This document shows, in pieces, positions 15,807 through 23,835 of a DNA stretch of 64,000 nt. Position 1 is the first letter of the stretch; every line of letters starts with the position of its first letter. Source of the DNA: Treponema sp. UBA1226 (lineage in GTDB: Bacteria > Spirochaetota > Spirochaetia > Treponematales > Treponemataceae); the NCBI GenBank assembly GCA_002309195.1, contig DBWY01000007.1, forward strand, positions 127,465 to 191,464. Reading direction: 5' to 3'. Below the pieces are notes generated by a model. That model saw nothing but the letters and a program-made list of their open reading frames with translations. It was not told the DNA's origin and searched no databases. The position numbers and the translations under genes were made by a program.

Positions 15807-16397
15807 ATGGAATTTTATGTAAACTCACAGAAACTTGATGTAACGATTCAGGATGAAAAAACAGTAGGCGATGTACTTCGTTCTTTTGAAGTAAGCTGCG
15901 AACAGAACAAGCTTGCAACAATAGGAATTACTGTTGACGGTAAAAACATCGGAGCCGAAGAATTTGATAAAGCAATAGAAATGCCTTTAAAGGATGATAC
16001 AAAAATTGAAGTATCTGTAATTTCTGAAAGCGCTGTATCTGCAAGTTTTGCACAGTCAAGTAAAGAAATGACAGATTTGATTGAACTTCTTAAAAATATT
16101 CCGGTTGAAATGCAGAGCGGAAAAGACATCAAGGCAAAGCAGACAATCATAAAACTTTCTGATGTAATGAATGCATTCTGCAGCACGGTTACATGGTCAA
16201 GCCTTTTTCCTGAGAAATTCGGCTCGATAATGATAGACGGTAAAAATCTTTCTGACTTCCTTTCTGATCTTTCGCCGATTTTAAAAGATTTTAGCGATGC
16301 ACTTGAAAACTCTGATTCTGTTTTGCTCGGCGACTTATCGGAATATGAAATCTGCCCGAGACTTGAGTCTCTTTCCAAGGCAATAGGAGAATTATAA
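15807..16397 (+). CDS. Conserved hypothetical protein in the fliD cluster
   Basis: The 196-residue soluble protein follows AAGGAAACGAAGT and is 27 bases after fliD and 2 bases before the next gene. The N-terminal 70 residues (MEFYVNSQKLDVTIQDEKTV, VDGKNIGAEEFDKAIEM) read like a small beta-grasp fold; the rest is predicted helical and acidic. I do not recognise a named family. Position between fliD and a PilZ protein, where many bacteria have fliS, suggests a flagellar chaperone or assembly factor, but this is inference. Confidence 0.75.
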   Translation: MEFYVNSQKLDVTIQDEKTVGDVLRSFEVSCEQNKLATIGITVDGKNIGAEEFDKAIEMPLKDDTKIEVSVISESAVSASFAQSSKEMTDLIELLKNIPVEMQSGKDIKAKQTIIKLSDVMNAFCSTVTWSSLFPEKFGSIMIDGKNLSDFLSDLSPILKDFSDALENSDSVLLGDLSEYEICPRLESLSKAIGEL

Positions 16398-16399
16398 GT

Positions 16400-17473
16400 A
16401 TGACCGGTTCTCCACTAGCTGCAAGACAGAATCCTCTTGTTTACCTTGTAATCGTTTATCTTGCGATTTTTATCGGAATAGTTTTTGTACTCTGGCTCAT
16501 TCATAAATTTATCGAAAAAAAACATAAGAGCCCGGAATACATCGAGGCACAGAAACAAAAGCCAACTACGATAAAGGATATAAAACTTCTTGCAAAAAAA
16601 ATTGAACTGACTAAAGAAGAAGCGCTCCTTCTCTGGAGAATCTGCAAAAATCACAACGCAAAAAATATTTTTTATTCTTATACGGATGAAAAATTTCTTG
16701 ATACACTTTTTAAAACTGAATTCCGCAGATCTGCGCAGACAAAGAACAACGAAAAAGATCTTTATGATATATTCCGCTTAAGGTTTCATATCGAAAAATA
16801 TGTTTCGTTTTCACGCTGCATTACAAATTCTAAAAACATTCCGAACGGAACAATTCTTTCTTATCCTGCACCGAGCGGCTTTCAATACCAGTTTACACTC
16901 GTAAAAAATGATAAAAACGGTCTTTATTTAAGTGTTCCTGAAGCACTACAGGAATCAAGTGATGACCGCCCTGAACACTTAAATAAGCTTGTTCTTCTCT
17001 TTACTCTTGCAAACAAACAGCAGTATGCGATAATTGCAAGAGTCGTTCAGTTTCTGGATATGCCTAACGGCGAAAAGCAGGTACTCATTACACATTCAAA
17101 TACACTCTGTCCTCAGAGCCGCCGTGCGTCAAAGCGTTTTACAATAAACAGAGACTGTTCTTTTTCTGCGGTTGAAGCGGTTGCAAAACCAGACGGCGAG
17201 TTTAAGTATGTTCCGAAAGAAAACAGATATGAAGGAACAATCGTTGACCTTTCTGAAGGTGGATGCAAAATGTATACGACGCTGCCGATTAAGAAAAAGC
17301 AGTATATCTATATAAGGGTAAAGATTCTTGGTCGTGAGGAAAACCTTGTAGGGCAGATTATGGACACAAGGACAGACGTGGATACGGGACTTTACTCGCT
17401 TCATATCGCGTTTAAGAACGTAAGCCTCGAGACTAAGGTAAAAATGCTTACGGAGTTATACGATTGGTCCTAA
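16400..17473 (+). CDS. Membrane-anchored PilZ-domain protein
   Basis: The 357-residue protein has one N-terminal membrane helix (about 14-36), a cytoplasmic middle domain with YcgR-N-like beta strands (about 150-230), and a C-terminal PilZ domain: RRASKRF near 243-249 (the RxxxR-type cyclic-di-GMP box) and VDLSEGGCKMY near 287-297 (the D/NxSxxG box). Both binding motifs look intact, so cyclic-di-GMP binding is likely. Its place directly behind fliD suggests a link to flagellar control, similar to YcgR/PlzA proteins. It starts 2 bases after the preceding stop. Confidence 0.85.
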   Translation: MTGSPLAARQNPLVYLVIVYLAIFIGIVFVLWLIHKFIEKKHKSPEYIEAQKQKPTTIKDIKLLAKKIELTKEEALLLWRICKNHNAKNIFYSYTDEKFLDTLFKTEFRRSAQTKNNEKDLYDIFRLRFHIEKYVSFSRCITNSKNIPNGTILSYPAPSGFQYQFTLVKNDKNGLYLSVPEALQESSDDRPEHLNKLVLLFTLANKQQYAIIARVVQFLDMPNGEKQVLITHSNTLCPQSRRASKRFTINRDCSFSAVEAVAKPDGEFKYVPKENRYEGTIVDLSEGGCKMYTTLPIKKKQYIYIRVKILGREENLVGQIMDTRTDVDTGLYSLHIAFKNVSLETKVKMLTELYDWS

Positions 17474-17476
17474 AAC

Positions 17477-17505
17477 TTGACCATTTAGGAACCTTATTTT
17501 ATAAT
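17477..17505 (+). promoter_or_regulatory. Sigma-70-type promoter of the tsaE-tsaB operon
   Basis: TTGACC (17477-17482), 17 bases, TATAAT (17500-17505). The ATG at 17522 is only 16 bases after the -10 box and has no Shine-Dalgarno, so the leader is at most about 10 bases. Confidence 0.7.
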
Positions 17506-17521
17506 TAATAAGTCGATTTTT

Positions 17522-17785
17522 ATGAACATAGTTGAACTTAAAGATATCGAACGCGAAGAGGGTCATATTTTCTATTTAAGGAAGTATACGGCAAACGCAG
17601 TTATTGAGTTACCTACAGAAACTTCTCAAATTCCAATCTCATTTAGTATCGAAACGGGACCAATGGGAGATAAAAATATTAATGTCAAAATAAGACAGAC
17701 TCCAAACTATCCTGTACTTCCGCTTATAGCAAAATTAAAAACATTTATTCTTAACAACGACAAAGAAGGCCTTTTACCGCAATGA
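17522..17785 (+). CDS. Conserved hypothetical protein
   Basis: The 87-residue protein (MNIVELKDIEREEGHIFYLR) has alternating strand-like hydrophobic residues and no membrane segment. I recognise no family. It overlaps tsaE by the four bases ATGA, so it is translationally coupled to the tRNA-modification genes. The very short leader behind a strong promoter is notable. Confidence 0.75.
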   Translation: MNIVELKDIEREEGHIFYLRKYTANAVIELPTETSQIPISFSIETGPMGDKNINVKIRQTPNYPVLPLIAKLKTFILNNDKEGLLPQ

Positions 17786-18231
17786 AAGAACTGACTTTTA
17801 AAACCTCAAGTGCAGATGAAACAATTGAACTGGGGCGTAGAATCGGTTCAATGTTAAAAAAAGGCGACATCATTGCCATGCAGGGAACACTTGCTGCAGG
17901 TAAAACCACAATTACAAAGGGAATTGCAGAAAGCCTCGGAGTAACAGAGGTCATTACAAGCCCTACTTTCTGTCTGATTTCTGAATACGAAGGCAGAATG
18001 CCTCTTTATCATCTTGATGTTTACAGACTCGACGGGCCTGAGGACTTTATAAATCTCGGCACAGATGACATGCTTTACGGCAACGGAGTTTCGATTATCG
18101 AATGGAGCGAAAAAATCATGGAAGAACTTCCTTCGAACACGATAATTTTAAAACTCGAACCAGACAGCGAACATGGAACTAACCGCACGATTACAATTTC
18201 AAACTGGCCGTATGATGACATTGACTTTTAA
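17782..18231 (+). CDS. tsaE: tRNA threonylcarbamoyladenosine ATPase TsaE
   Basis: The 149-residue protein has the Walker A motif MQGTLAAGKTT (about 33-43), the conserved SPTFCLISEYEG and PLYHLDVYRL stretches and a final GVSIIEWSEK. TsaE works with TsaB and TsaD to make t6A37 in ANN-decoding tRNAs. Walker A has Ala where most TsaE have Gly (GxLGAGKT), a small change. It is followed 29 bases later by tsaB. Confidence 0.93.
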   Translation: MKELTFKTSSADETIELGRRIGSMLKKGDIIAMQGTLAAGKTTITKGIAESLGVTEVITSPTFCLISEYEGRMPLYHLDVYRLDGPEDFINLGTDDMLYGNGVSIIEWSEKIMEELPSNTIILKLEPDSEHGTNRTITISNWPYDDIDF

Positions 18232-18260
18232 ACTGAATTTAATCAAATAAGGATTACGAT

Positions 18261-18956
18261 ATGAAAGCTCTTGCAATAGATACTTCGCTTACAAGAATTA
18301 CAATATGCGCAAAGAATGATGACAACACTGCATACCTTACACTCGACATCGGAATGAGGCAGTCAGAAAAGCTTCTTCCTTCTATCGAATATATTCTTTC
18401 TCAAGTTGATTTAAAGACAAGCGATCTGGATTATACAGTTTTATGCAAGGGACCAGGCTCGTTTACGGGACTTCGCCTTAGTTTTTCTGCGCTCAAGGCA
18501 ATTGAACTTAGCCACGGCACTCCGCTTTATGGCGTAGGAACGCTCGAAGCGTATTCATATGCGTATTCTTCTTTACCATTTCCCGTCATATGCGCAGTGG
18601 ACGCAAAGAAAAACCGATTTTATGTAAGAATAAATAACGGAACAGAAAATATTATCGAAGACGGCGATTATGAAATAGACGCGATTGCAAAAAAAATTGC
18701 AGGGCTTGAAAGCAGCGAGTTTTTCGTATGCGGAAGTGATGCAGAACTTTTTATTGAACGCATTAAAAAGGATATTCCTTCTTTTAATAAAAAATTATTC
18801 TGTCTTAAGGGAAAGCCTAATGAAACAGAGAATCTTTTTGCAATTGCTGAAGATATGATTGCAAAAAAAATACCGGCCCTAAAGGATTTTGAAGGACCGG
18901 TTTATATTCGTGCAAGCGAAGCCGAAGAACATCTTACTTCGAAAGCATCTTCCTGA
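18261..18956 (+). CDS. tsaB: tRNA threonylcarbamoyladenosine scaffold protein TsaB
   Basis: The 231-residue protein starts [20 protein letters not shown] and contains [10 protein letters not shown] and [20 protein letters not shown], the signature of the ASKHA-fold TsaB/YeaZ family. It has no complete ATP site, as is usual; it dimerises with TsaD. Its 3' end overlaps the 3' end of csrA on the other strand by 23 bases. Confidence 0.92.
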   Translation: MKALAIDTSLTRITICAKNDDNTAYLTLDIGMRQSEKLLPSIEYILSQVDLKTSDLDYTVLCKGPGSFTGLRLSFSALKAIELSHGTPLYGVGTLEAYSYAYSSLPFPVICAVDAKKNRFYVRINNGTENIIEDGDYEIDAIAKKIAGLESSEFFVCGSDAELFIERIKKDIPSFNKKLFCLKGKPNETENLFAIAEDMIAKKIPALKDFEGPVYIRASEAEEHLTSKASS

Positions 18957-19164
18957 TTGCATCGATTGATGATTCTGCAGGGATTTCTGATGCAGCTCTG
19001 TTTTCTGACTGAATTGCATTAAAAACTTCCTGGCGGAAAACCTTTACATTTTTTGGCGCTTCTACACCTATCTTTACCTGATCACCACGGATTTCGATAA
19101 TCGTAAGCGTAATATCTTCGCCGATCTTTATTTTTTCATCGATTTTACGTGACAATATCAGCAT
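18934..19164 (-). CDS. csrA: Carbon storage/flagellin translational regulator CsrA
   Basis: The 76-residue protein ([39 protein letters not shown]) is a clear CsrA, with the conserved R6 and the VEAPKxxxVxRxEV strand that binds GGA in RNA hairpin loops. It overlaps fliW by 7 bases, the classic fliW-csrA arrangement in which FliW sequesters CsrA until flagellin titrates FliW. The extended C-terminus (about 15 residues more than E. coli) is the type that FliW contacts. Confidence 0.96.
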   Translation of the reverse strand: MLILSRKIDEKIKIGEDITLTIIEIRGDQVKIGVEAPKNVKVFRQEVFNAIQSENRAASEIPAESSIDAIRKMLSK

Positions 19165-19604
19165 ACGCTCTCCTTTTCTTTGAGCGCTTTTACGATGTCA
19201 TGCTTTGTTGTCCAGCGGTTTGAGTTTAAGATTACCTGCAGGCACTGCTTGTTATTTTTATTTATGATAACCGGCCCCTGGAGATTTGCAGTTACAGGTC
19301 CACCGTCCTGCGGAATCGTAACGATTGTCATCACAAAAACATCTGTCGGAGAAGAGATGCCGATTTTAGCAAGGCTCTTGTCATCTACATCAAGTTCATA
19401 ATCATTTACGATTAAAAACGGATCTACAATTAAAAATGCAAGATTCTGATCTTCGATGGACTGCATCCACATAAACGGTGAATACTCGGATTCATAAACT
19501 GCATAATTGTGGTAGAGTTCAAATCCAAAAAGTCCTTCCGGAAAATTAAAAATGTGCTCATCATCTACAGAAACTACTGTACCCTGCTTTGTCTTAACAT
19601 CCAT
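19158..19604 (-). CDS. fliW: Flagellar assembly factor FliW
   Basis: The 148-residue protein has family hallmarks [30 protein letters not shown] and the C-terminal [20 protein letters not shown]. FliW binds CsrA allosterically and also binds flagellin, relaying filament assembly state to translation. It lies between flgL and csrA in one operon. The start follows a GGGG stretch. Confidence 0.95.
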   Translation of the reverse strand: MDVKTKQGTVVSVDDEHIFNFPEGLFGFELYHNYAVYESEYSPFMWMQSIEDQNLAFLIVDPFLIVNDYELDVDDKSLAKIGISSPTDVFVMTIVTIPQDGGPVTANLQGPVIINKNNKQCLQVILNSNRWTTKHDIVKALKEKESVC

Positions 19605-19616
19605 GTCTTACCCCTG

Positions 19617-20861
19617 TTATCTCATATAATTTAAAAGCGAACTTGAATATAACTTTCCTGCTACACTCAATGTTGCCTGATGTACATAATCGAGCATCTT
19701 CATATCTGTAATTGCTTTTGTAAAATCAAGATCGCCTTCTGTAGAAATCATCTGCGTTACGTTAAGCGATGTCTGTGAGTTTCTTGCAATATTAAGAGTT
19801 GCCCTTTCGTGCTCACTGCCGAGTTCTGCAATTCTTGTTACAAGATTATCAACGCTCTGGTCCAAAGCACCAAGAACGCGTCCGCCGATCGATTCCTGAT
19901 CACCAGAGAGCATTGCATCACGAAGTGCAATTACAGAATCAAACATTGAACCGCCCGAAACTTTTGCGCTCACATTAAGGTTGTACGGCGGACGCTGTTC
20001 AGGACTTGAAATTACTCCAAGGTCCGTAAATGTTGTTCCGCTTATATCCTCAAGCCAGAGCTGGCGTGGGTCTGTAGTAATAAGATTAAGGCCGTTAGAA
20101 ACCGGGTCAATGCTTGCCTTTACGGCCGCTCCGCTGTTGTTTATTTTAGAAATGAGCGAATATACATTGTCACCACGCTTGATTTCTATCTGGTGTCCGT
20201 CAACTGCGATTACACTGTCACGGTCTGCCTGCCATCCTGACGCGTCGCGGCCTGTAAAGAGCTGCTGGTGTTCTGCCCAGAATGTTCTGTTTCCAGAATT
20301 ATCTACGTTAAGATACTGATTTTCGTCGATTTCGATTCTGTTTGTATCTACATTTCCATTGTACGTAACAGTTTCGATAAGAGGAACTGCACTTCCTGCA
20401 ACATTGCCGAGTTCTACGTCAAAAGCAGCAGACTTTGTGTTTGTTCCGGCAAAAAGCGAGTTACCATCCTGATCTACTGCGTTAGCATTCTGGATGAGCT
20501 GTTTTAAAAGTTCATCAACTTCGCCAGCCATATTGCCAAGATCTTCTTTTGTGTAAGTTCCGTTTGCACCTGCAACTGCAAGTTCACGAACGCGCTGCAT
20601 GATCTGGAGTGAGTCGTTCATATATCCTTCGCGAAATGTAAGGCGTTCTGTTACAGTCTGTGCGTTTGTTTCGAAAGTATCGATTCTTCCCTTAAATGAC
20701 TGGTAGCGTACAAGGTGTCCTGCAGCAATAGGGTCGTCACGAAGCTGCTGGATGCGGCGCTGACTTCCGAGCTGGTTATTTACTGTGTTCAGCTTTGACT
20801 CGTGATTTCTAAGCCTATACTGAACGTCGTTGTTATTCATGTTTGTACTGATTCTTCTCAT
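19617..20861 (-). CDS. flgL: Hook-filament junction protein FlgL
   Basis: The 414-residue protein begins MRRISTNMNNNDVQYRLRNH and ends in the flagellin-like C-terminal helix (VAGKLYSSSLLNYMR). N-terminal helices (QLGSQRRIQQLRDDPIAAGH) and a central domain with LFAGTNTKSAAFD match FlgL/HAP3. It joins the hook to the filament together with FlgK. It follows AAGGAG and is 16 bases after flgK. Confidence 0.93.
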   Translation of the reverse strand: MRRISTNMNNNDVQYRLRNHESKLNTVNNQLGSQRRIQQLRDDPIAAGHLVRYQSFKGRIDTFETNAQTVTERLTFREGYMNDSLQIMQRVRELAVAGANGTYTKEDLGNMAGEVDELLKQLIQNANAVDQDGNSLFAGTNTKSAAFDVELGNVAGSAVPLIETVTYNGNVDTNRIEIDENQYLNVDNSGNRTFWAEHQQLFTGRDASGWQADRDSVIAVDGHQIEIKRGDNVYSLISKINNSGAAVKASIDPVSNGLNLITTDPRQLWLEDISGTTFTDLGVISSPEQRPPYNLNVSAKVSGGSMFDSVIALRDAMLSGDQESIGGRVLGALDQSVDNLVTRIAELGSEHERATLNIARNSQTSLNVTQMISTEGDLDFTKAITDMKMLDYVHQATLSVAGKLYSSSLLNYMR

Positions 20862-20877
20862 AACTTAACTCCTTGCC

Positions 20878-22773
20878 TTATACCTTTAATCTGTTGATTA
20901 CAGTATCAAGCATCTGGTCAATTACCGTTACATATTTTGCAGCAGCGTTGTATCCGTGCTGGAACTTCATGATATCTGCAAGCTCTTCATCGATGTTTAC
21001 ACCGCTTATAGAATCGCGCAGAGAACGAAGGTCATCCATTACCGCATGCTGGCTCATTGCATTTGTTTCTGCCTGTTCGCCCATAAGACCAACCTGTGTT
21101 ACAGAATCTGCAAAGTAGTCATCAAAAGTTCTTTCATGACCTATCATGATTTTTGTATTTCTTATTGCAGCAATTTCTACTGCAGCACGACCGTCACCGT
21201 TACTTACAGCACCGTTGTGATCTGCAAAACCTGCTGCTACATTCTTAACATCATTTCTGATTCTTTCGTTGATTTCTACATATGTCGAAGGATTTTCTAC
21301 AGGGCTTACTGCAAACTGTGCAGCTCTTTCTGCTTCTGCTCCAATACCAACAAGTGCGTTAACTGCATCTGCCTGGTTGTAATCGTAAGCACCTTCTTCG
21401 CCGCTTGCTGCAAGGATTCCTGAATATCCTGTAAGGAAAAGACCAGAATCTTCTACGTGACGGATTACAAAATCAGGATTGTATTTATCTTCTGCAGTTG
21501 TTGCCTTTAATACAAGCTTATTGTTACGGTCAAGATATGCCTTAACTTCGCCGTTAGAATCATTGATGCGGTTGATTACATCTTCTACTCTGTCTGTAGG
21601 ATGATATTCAACTGTAATATTTCCTTTGGGGCCCGAAAGAATCATCTGACCTTCAAGTCCAATCTGTTCCTGAGGATTTAATGCGTTAGTTCCTGTAAAG
21701 CGGAATATATAAGACTTGTCTTCGATTCCGTCGCCGTCAGAGTCATAGTTACCTACTGTATTTTCTACAAACGGACGCTGAATAAAGAAATCAAGTCCAG
21801 TTACATTGTTTGAACCTACAGCGTTTCTGTGAACATCGTTTACTAAATCTGCAAAGTTCATCGTCATTGTATTTAATGACTGGATTTCGTGTCTTATATC
21901 TACATCGCGAAGTTCAATCAATGCACCGAGTGAACCGCCTTTAACATCGATTTCATCTTTTGTATCTGACCATACAACGCGCGAATAACCGTAGTTGTCG
22001 AGAACAGGTTCAACAGTAAAAGATCTTGCAATATTTCCCTGAACAAGAATCTTTCCGTTTACGTGAACTTCGTATTCATCAGGATCACGGTATTCTGTAG
22101 TTATATTTGCAATCTTTGAAAGTTTTTCTACGAGAAGATCACGGCGGTCAAGAAGGTCATTAGGATTGTCACCCATTGCCTTACTCTGAATGATTTCTTT
22201 ATTTAATCCTGCAATCTGGCGTGCAATATCATTAAACTGTTCAACTGTTGCTTCGATATCTGAATTAATTATATTTGCAACTCCAACTAAAGCTGTATCA
22301 CGATTACGGATAGAGTTGATGAGAGATTTACCGCGTTCTACGATTGCCTGACGGTTAGCAGTGCTTTCCGGGTTTAAAGAAAGTTCCTGCCAGCTTTCCC
22401 AGAACTTATCCATTGTAGTTCTGATTGAGATTTCATCCGGCTCGTTATAAATCTGTTCAAGCATTACATAGTATTTACTTCTTGTATCCCAGTAAGATTC
22501 CTGGTTTGACTGAGCAACGATTCTTTTATCAAGCATTTCATCACGCACACGATTAATGCTTTCTACAGTCACACCCTGACCAATCTGTCCCGGAGTTTCT
22601 TCGCGTGAGAGATCCGGTCTGTAAAGAGGATCAAATGCCTTTAATTCTACGCGCTGTCTTGAATAACCTTCTACATCTGCATTAGAAATATTATGACCAC
22701 TTGTATGGATTGCCTGGCTGTGAGCCATAAGGCTTCTTTTTCCAAGTTCAATTGAACCAAAAGTACTTCCCAT
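20878..22773 (-). CDS. flgK: Hook-associated protein FlgK
   Basis: The 631-residue protein begins MGSTFGSIELGKRSLMAHSQ and includes the rod/hook signature HTSGHNISNADVEGYSRQRV, and a C-terminal domain DEELADIMKFQHGYNAAAKY that belongs to the same family. It is the first junction protein (HAP1). It is longer than the enteric form (about 545), with a treponemal-type central insertion (around 330-470). Confidence 0.95.
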   Translation of the reverse strand: MGSTFGSIELGKRSLMAHSQAIHTSGHNISNADVEGYSRQRVELKAFDPLYRPDLSREETPGQIGQGVTVESINRVRDEMLDKRIVAQSNQESYWDTRSKYYVMLEQIYNEPDEISIRTTMDKFWESWQELSLNPESTANRQAIVERGKSLINSIRNRDTALVGVANIINSDIEATVEQFNDIARQIAGLNKEIIQSKAMGDNPNDLLDRRDLLVEKLSKIANITTEYRDPDEYEVHVNGKILVQGNIARSFTVEPVLDNYGYSRVVWSDTKDEIDVKGGSLGALIELRDVDIRHEIQSLNTMTMNFADLVNDVHRNAVGSNNVTGLDFFIQRPFVENTVGNYDSDGDGIEDKSYIFRFTGTNALNPQEQIGLEGQMILSGPKGNITVEYHPTDRVEDVINRINDSNGEVKAYLDRNNKLVLKATTAEDKYNPDFVIRHVEDSGLFLTGYSGILAASGEEGAYDYNQADAVNALVGIGAEAERAAQFAVSPVENPSTYVEINERIRNDVKNVAAGFADHNGAVSNGDGRAAVEIAAIRNTKIMIGHERTFDDYFADSVTQVGLMGEQAETNAMSQHAVMDDLRSLRDSISGVNIDEELADIMKFQHGYNAAAKYVTVIDQMLDTVINRLKV

Positions 22774-22788
22774 ATTTTTACCTCTTAA

Positions 22789-23205
22789 TTAAAACACCCT
22801 GTTAAGAACAACACTCTGCGGCTGTTTTTTTACGATTGAGCCGTTTTTTGAGTAAAGCACGTTTCGTCTCTGCGGAACGACATTTTCAAGCACATTCTGA
22901 ACAAATCCGTGCGAAATATTTACATAATCGCTAAGCGATGTATTTTCGATTTTTGATTTAATGAGTTTAGACTGAATGATTTTCATAAGCTCATGCTCTT
23001 CGTTGCTGAAATCGGCTTTCTTTAATGAATCACGCTGGTCGTCAAGGCAGATAAAATCTACGGTATATGACTGCATTTTCGTGATGTTTTTCTCAAGTTC
23101 AAGCCAGTCACGCTGCTTAACAGCCTCACGTATATTTCCCTGGCAGCTTAAGATTTCGTCCATAACCGAGTCTTCTTTCTTCAAAATTTCAATAATATCA
23201 GCCAT
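22789..23205 (-). CDS. flgN: FlgN-type export chaperone
   Basis: The start is the ATG at 23205 behind GGAGG; the open frame continues upstream to 23244 but lacks a ribosome site. The 138-residue product (MADIIEILKKEDSVMDEILS) is helical, with the FlgN-like core of alternating charged helices, and sits directly before flgK, whose product FlgN chaperones with FlgL. Sequence identity by eye is low, so the call leans on fold and position. Confidence 0.75.
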   Translation of the reverse strand: MADIIEILKKEDSVMDEILSCQGNIREAVKQRDWLELEKNITKMQSYTVDFICLDDQRDSLKKADFSNEEHELMKIIQSKLIKSKIENTSLSDYVNISHGFVQNVLENVVPQRRNVLYSKNGSIVKKQPQSVVLNRVF

Positions 23206-23270
23206 AAAAACCTCCGTAATACGGTAAAAAAGCATGAAAACCATAAAAAAATTATGGTATACCGTTTAAA

Positions 23271-23297
23271 TTGTCGGAATTTAAGAAATTGACTTTA
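23271..23297 (-). promoter_or_regulatory. Sigma-28-type promoter of the flgN-flgK-flgL-fliW-csrA operon
   Basis: On the minus strand TAAA (23297-23294), 15 bases, TCCGACAA (23278-23271), against the consensus TAAA-N15-GCCGATAA (6 of 8 in the -10). The leader would be about 60 bases. It would place csrA and fliW in the same sigma regulon as flaB1. Confidence 0.55.
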
Positions 23298-23395
23298 GGG
23301 GAATTTTGCAAAGAAAACCGGTATTTTAAGACCGGCGCGGCGGAGAAAAACTGGTTTTTCAGGACCATGAACGCGGCAAAAAAGTGCGCGGGGAC

Positions 23396-23422
23396 AAAAA
23401 AAAACTCCCTTTTTGAGGGAGT
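23396..23422 (-). terminator. Intrinsic terminator after the tRNA cluster
   Basis: On the minus strand ACTCCCT pairs with AGGGAGT (forward positions 23404-23410 and 23416-23422), followed by a run of eight or more U. It ends the tRNA-His-Arg-Lys transcript. Confidence 0.85.
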
Positions 23423-23425
23423 CTT

Positions 23426-23498
23426 TGAGCCATGAAGGGTTCGAACCTTCGACCCACAGATTAAGAGTCTGTTGCTCTACCAGCTGAGCTAATGGCCC
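23426..23498 (-). tRNA. tRNA-Lys (CTT anticodon)
   Basis: Cloverleaf read on the minus strand: acceptor GGGCCAT/ATGGCTC, D-stem GCTC/GAGC, anticodon stem ACAGA/TCTGT with loop CTCTTAA (anticodon CTT), T-loop TTCGAAC, discriminator A. CCA is not encoded. Confidence 0.93.
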
Positions 23499-23517
23499 GT
23501 GTATTTGCTTTGTAAAT

Positions 23518-23591
23518 TGCGTCTGACAGGATTCGAACCTGCTACCTCCGGATTCGAAGTCCGAAGCTCTATCCAGATGAGCTACAGACGC
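23518..23591 (-). tRNA. tRNA-Arg (TCG anticodon)
   Basis: Minus strand: acceptor GCGTCTG/CAGACGC, D-stem GCTC/GAGC, anticodon stem CGGA/TCCG with loop CTTCGAA (anticodon TCG), T-loop TTCGAAT, discriminator A. CCA is not encoded. Confidence 0.93.
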
Positions 23592-23635
23592 GTTAACCGT
23601 AAATGCTCACCTGGCCAGACCGTCGTTTGGAAATG

Positions 23636-23708
23636 GGTGCCTGGTGGGGATTGAACCCACGACAACCAGATCCACAATCTGGCGCTCTACCACTGAACTA
23701 CAGGCACC
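23636..23708 (-). tRNA. tRNA-His (GTG anticodon)
   Basis: Minus strand: acceptor GTGCCTG/CAGGCAC with the His-specific extra G-1 paired to C73, anticodon stem CCAGA/TCTGG, loop TTGTGGA (anticodon GTG), T-loop TTCAATC. CCA is not encoded. It is the promoter-proximal member of the three-tRNA cluster. Confidence 0.93.
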
Positions 23709-23800
23709 ATTTACTGACAGAAAGTAATATATCAAAAAAACTCGGACTTAGTCAACATGAAAATTCCCCAGAATTAAAAAATTCAGCATTTTTCTTCATA

Positions 23801-23829
23801 TTGTAATGTGTATGTTTTAGTGGTATTAT
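23801..23829 (+). promoter_or_regulatory. Sigma-70-type promoter placing +1 at the HD-GYP gene ATG
   Basis: TTGTAA (23801-23806), 17 bases, TATTAT (23824-23829), then 6 bases to the ATG at 23836. No Shine-Dalgarno is visible, so the mRNA is probably leaderless. Confidence 0.55.
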
Positions 23830-23835
23830 TTACTC

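Noticed and set aside
23312..23400. GC-richer gap between flgN promoter and tRNA-Lys as a gene or sRNA
   Set aside because: Contains only a short CCGGT/ACCGG inverted repeat; no promoter or ORF could be supported.
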